From the NCBI GenBank assembly GCA_964635265.1, contig CAZWNV010000146.1, positions 1 through 7,394 of the forward strand: a stretch of DNA of 7,394 nt. Reading direction: 5' to 3'. A program made the translations under genes and the position numbers. Below the pieces are notes generated by a model. It was given only the letters and a program-made list of their open reading frames with translations, was not told the DNA's origin and ran no database searches. The DNA is from M55B175 sp964635265. Lineage in GTDB: Bacteria > Desulfobacterota > Desulfobacteria > Desulfobacterales > Desulfosalsimonadaceae. The number at the start of each line of letters is the position of its first letter. Position 1 is the first letter of the stretch. Below, piece after piece: positions 5,572 to 7,394 of this stretch.

Positions 5572-6870
5572 TTACAGCATCTCGTCATCTGTGCCGAATG
5601 CACGGGCATGGGTCTTTAGCGCGCAGAAGTCGCCGCACATGGTGCAGACGTCCCTGTCCTTGTCCTCGCTTGCCATCCGCATGCGGCGGGCCTTATCCGG
5701 ATCCAGGCAAAGCCGGAACATGCTCTTCCAGTCAAACCGGTTGCGCGCAACCGACATCTGCCGGTCCCGCTCCCAGGCAGAGGCGAGCCCTTTCTCCAGG
5801 TCGCCGATGTGGGCGGCCACCTTCGCGGCCACCACCCCTTCGTGCACCTCGGCTTTGCCGGGCAGCGAGAGGTGTTCGGCCGGGGTTACGTAGCAGAGAA
5901 AATCGGCCCCGGATGCCGCTGCTATCGCGCCCCCGACCGCTGCCGCAATATGGTCGTAGCCGGCGGCAACATCGGTGGGCAGCGGACCCAGCACGTAATA
6001 GGGGGCCTTGTCGCACACCCGCTCCTGCAGGTGCATGTCGCCGGCGATCCGGTTGAGCGGAACATGGCCCGGCCCCTCGATCATCACCTGCACGCCGGCC
6101 TTTCGGGCTCTGGCGGCCAGATCGCCCAGGATGATCAGCTCCGTTATCTGCGCCCGATCCTCGGCGTCGAAGATGGTGCCCGGGCGCAGCCCGTCGCCCA
6201 GGGAAAGGGTCACATCGTGCGCCCGGGCTATGGAGAGCAGACGCTCATAATCGGCATACAGGGGATTTTCCCGCTGGTTGTGCATCACCCACTCCGCCAG
6301 AAGGCTCCCGCCCCGCGAAACCATGCCCATCATCCGCTCGCAGGATTCGAGGATCTCCAGGGAATGCCGGGTGATGCCGCAGTGCACGGTAATAAAATCC
6401 ACCCCCCGCTCGGCCTGGTTCTCGATCTCGGCAAACAGCTCCTCTTCGGTCATCTCCGCACATTTGCGGCCCTCGGCCAGAACGCGGCTTACCGCCTTAT
6501 AAATGGGGACGGTGCCGATCATGACCTGCGAATGCCCGATGATCCGGCTCAGGATCGCATCCAGCGGGCCTCCGGTGGAGAGGTCCATTGCCGCATCCGC
6601 GCCTGCATTCACCGCTATATCCAGCTTCTCCAGCTCCTCGTCCAGGTTGTGATGGCTGGGCGAGGTGCCGATATTGGCGTTGACCTTGGTGCTCATCTGT
6701 TTGCCGATGGCCCTTGCGGAAAACTCGTGATGAATATTTTTGGGAATCACCACGGATCCCTCGGCCACACCGGCCATCACCGTCTCCGGCGAAATTCCCT
6801 CAAACGCCGCCGCCTGGCGCATGGCTTCTGTAATTACGCCCTTGCGGGCTTGTTCCAGTTGTGTTGTCAT
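5572..6870 (-). CDS. thiC: phosphomethylpyrimidine synthase ThiC (short, anaerobe-type form)
   Basis: This is the radical-SAM enzyme that rearranges aminoimidazole ribotide into hydroxymethylpyrimidine phosphate, the pyrimidine half of thiamin. It has 432 residues, the short form lacking the N-terminal extension of E. coli and plant enzymes. Family motifs in order are NANIGTSPSHHN (64-75), MDLSTGG (95-101), GTVPIYKA (119-126), TVHCGI (161-166), SLGDGLRPG (223-231), EGPGHVPLN (265-273), YYVLGPLPTDVAAGYDHI (291-308) and YVTPAEHL (327-334). The C-terminal cluster cysteines are 409, 412 and 416 in CTMCGDFC, spaced C-x2-C-x3-C. ATG 6870 has only a weak GGA upstream. It follows thi4 by 96 bases on the same strand, which supports a thiamin role. 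The paralog BzaF (hydroxybenzimidazole synthase for anaerobic cobalamin) is the main alternative and is less likely given thi4. No TPP riboswitch is visible between thi4 and thiC. Confidence 0.9.
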   Translation of the reverse strand: MTTQLEQARKGVITEAMRQAAAFEGISPETVMAGVAEGSVVIPKNIHHEFSARAIGKQMSTKVNANIGTSPSHHNLDEELEKLDIAVNAGADAAMDLSTGGPLDAILSRIIGHSQVMIGTVPIYKAVSRVLAEGRKCAEMTEEELFAEIENQAERGVDFITVHCGITRHSLEILESCERMMGMVSRGGSLLAEWVMHNQRENPLYADYERLLSIARAHDVTLSLGDGLRPGTIFDAEDRAQITELIILGDLAARARKAGVQVMIEGPGHVPLNRIAGDMHLQERVCDKAPYYVLGPLPTDVAAGYDHIAAAVGGAIAAASGADFLCYVTPAEHLSLPGKAEVHEGVVAAKVAAHIGDLEKGLASAWERDRQMSVARNRFDWKSMFRLCLDPDKARRMRMASEDKDRDVCTMCGDFCALKTHARAFGTDDEML

Positions 6871-6901
6871 AATGTTTGTCCATTTCTATAGCATTTTCCC
6901 G

Positions 6902-6930
6902 GGCGCGGGCAAAGCGCTTCCGCCCGCGCC
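6902..6930. repeat. GC-rich hairpin in the thi4-thiC gap
   Basis: GGCGCGGGC (6902-6910) and GCCCGCGCC (6922-6930) form a perfect 9-bp stem; its 11-base loop contains the palindrome AAGCGCTT. On the operon (minus) strand the stem is not followed by a T tract, so it is unlikely to be a full terminator. It could be an mRNA-processing or stabilising element between thi4 and thiC, or a dispersed repeat. Confidence 0.45.
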
Positions 6931-6966
6931 TGGTTGTTTTGTTTGCGCTCGCGTCCGGGCAGGATC

Positions 6967-7394
6967 TCAATCCGCAAGCCGGTCGGCCAGCTCGTTCGCC
7001 ACCTTCTCGCCCGAGAGCAGCATGCCGCCGAAAATCGGCCCCATCCGCGGCCCGCCGGCCACAGCATTGGCCGCCATGCCGGCAACATATAAACCGGGAT
7101 AAACCTCCCGGCTGTTGTCCAGGGTCAGCTTCTCCGCCTGCTCGGCCCACATGGATTTCTCCCCTTCGATCCGGCCGGTGGGCGTGGCCAGCTTGCCCCC
7201 GGCCTTGCGCTCCACCACCCGCACCACCTCGGTTGCATGACCCGTGGCATCCACCACGTATTTTGCCCTCATGGTGAGCGGATCGATATGCAGGCCCGCC
7301 ATCTCCACCGGCGACCAGTTCAGCACCAGCCCCTCCAGGCGCTCCGGACGCATCACCACGTCCTCGACAGAGATGCAGTTAAAAATCAGGAGAC
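6967..7394 (-). CDS. thi4: thiazole synthase Thi4 family, C-terminal part (cut by window edge)
   Basis: The visible part is the last 141 residues of a Thi4-type enzyme, which builds the thiazole half of thiamin from NAD and glycine with a sulfur source. The frame stays open to the window edge, so the N-terminal FAD/NAD-binding part (normally about 120 more residues) lies outside. Visible motifs, counted from the first complete codon at 7392, are FNCISVEDVV (4-13), GLVLNW (21-26), MAGLHIDPL (31-39), and the C-terminal GLYVAGMAANAVAGGPRMGP with IFGGMLLSG, which binds the dinucleotide. His35 (7288-7290) occupies the place of the sulfur-donating cysteine of yeast and plant Thi4. That marks the catalytic, sulfide-using type known from methanogens. 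It is the upstream gene of the thi4-thiC operon. Confidence 0.9.
   Translation of the reverse strand, partial: LLIFNCISVEDVVMRPERLEGLVLNWSPVEMAGLHIDPLTMRAKYVVDATGHATEVVRVVERKAGGKLATPTGRIEGEKSMWAEQAEKLTLDNSREVYPGLYVAGMAANAVAGGPRMGPIFGGMLLSGEKVANELADRLAD

Noticed and set aside
5409..6056. Long rightward open frames opposite thiC (also 5809-6891)
   Set aside because: They are arginine- and proline-rich or otherwise unlike known proteins and lie antisense to a fully recognisable ThiC; long antisense frames are expected in GC-rich DNA.
6871..6966. TPP riboswitch before thiC
   Set aside because: The conserved CUGAGA-type core is absent; any riboswitch would be expected upstream of thi4, beyond the window.

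Overview
The window looks like chromosomal DNA of a strictly anaerobic bacterium, most likely a sulfate-reducing deltaproteobacterium (Desulfobacterota, Desulfobacterales-like). The assignment is inferred from three things: a flavoprotein with the compact four-cysteine motif of iron-sulfur flavoproteins, a Thi4 thiazole synthase with histidine where the oxygen-tolerant suicide enzymes have cysteine, and a hairpin repeat resembling ones I recall from that group. No rRNA, tRNA, CRISPR array, transposase or phage gene was found.

Layout. Bases 1-64 may hold the last codons of an upstream gene. Bases 65-201 are a 137-bp inverted-repeat (MITE/REP-like) element. It is followed by a rightward three-gene operon: substrate-binding protein, permease and ATPase of a NitT/TauT/Ssu-type ABC importer (287-2818), with a 4-base stop/start overlap and a 13-base gap. 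Facing it is a leftward pair: a GntR/FadR-type regulator (4297-3515) followed 47 bases later by an Isf-like flavoprotein (3467-2859). A 480-base AT-rich non-coding region separates the regulator from a divergent histidine phosphatase (4778-5440). A terminator-like hairpin (5518-5544) lies between the phosphatase and a leftward thiamin operon, thi4 (cut by the right window edge) then thiC (6870-5572).

How the parts work together. The ABC genes supply a periplasmic receptor, a membrane channel and an ATPase for a small, probably anionic or heteroaromatic solute; the exact substrate cannot be read from the sequence. The regulator probably controls itself and the flavoprotein, and may control the phosphatase. 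thi4 and thiC make the two halves of thiamin, the thiazole and the pyrimidine, so the right end is a thiamin biosynthesis locus. Base composition changes clearly near 5441-5571: the thiamin end is GC-rich, while the rest is near-balanced to AT-rich.

Most genes belong to known families. The least explained parts are the hairpin element, the pairing of a SsuE-fold Fe-S flavoprotein with a Ssu-like transporter but no monooxygenase, and the structured, palindrome-rich leader region of the GntR gene.
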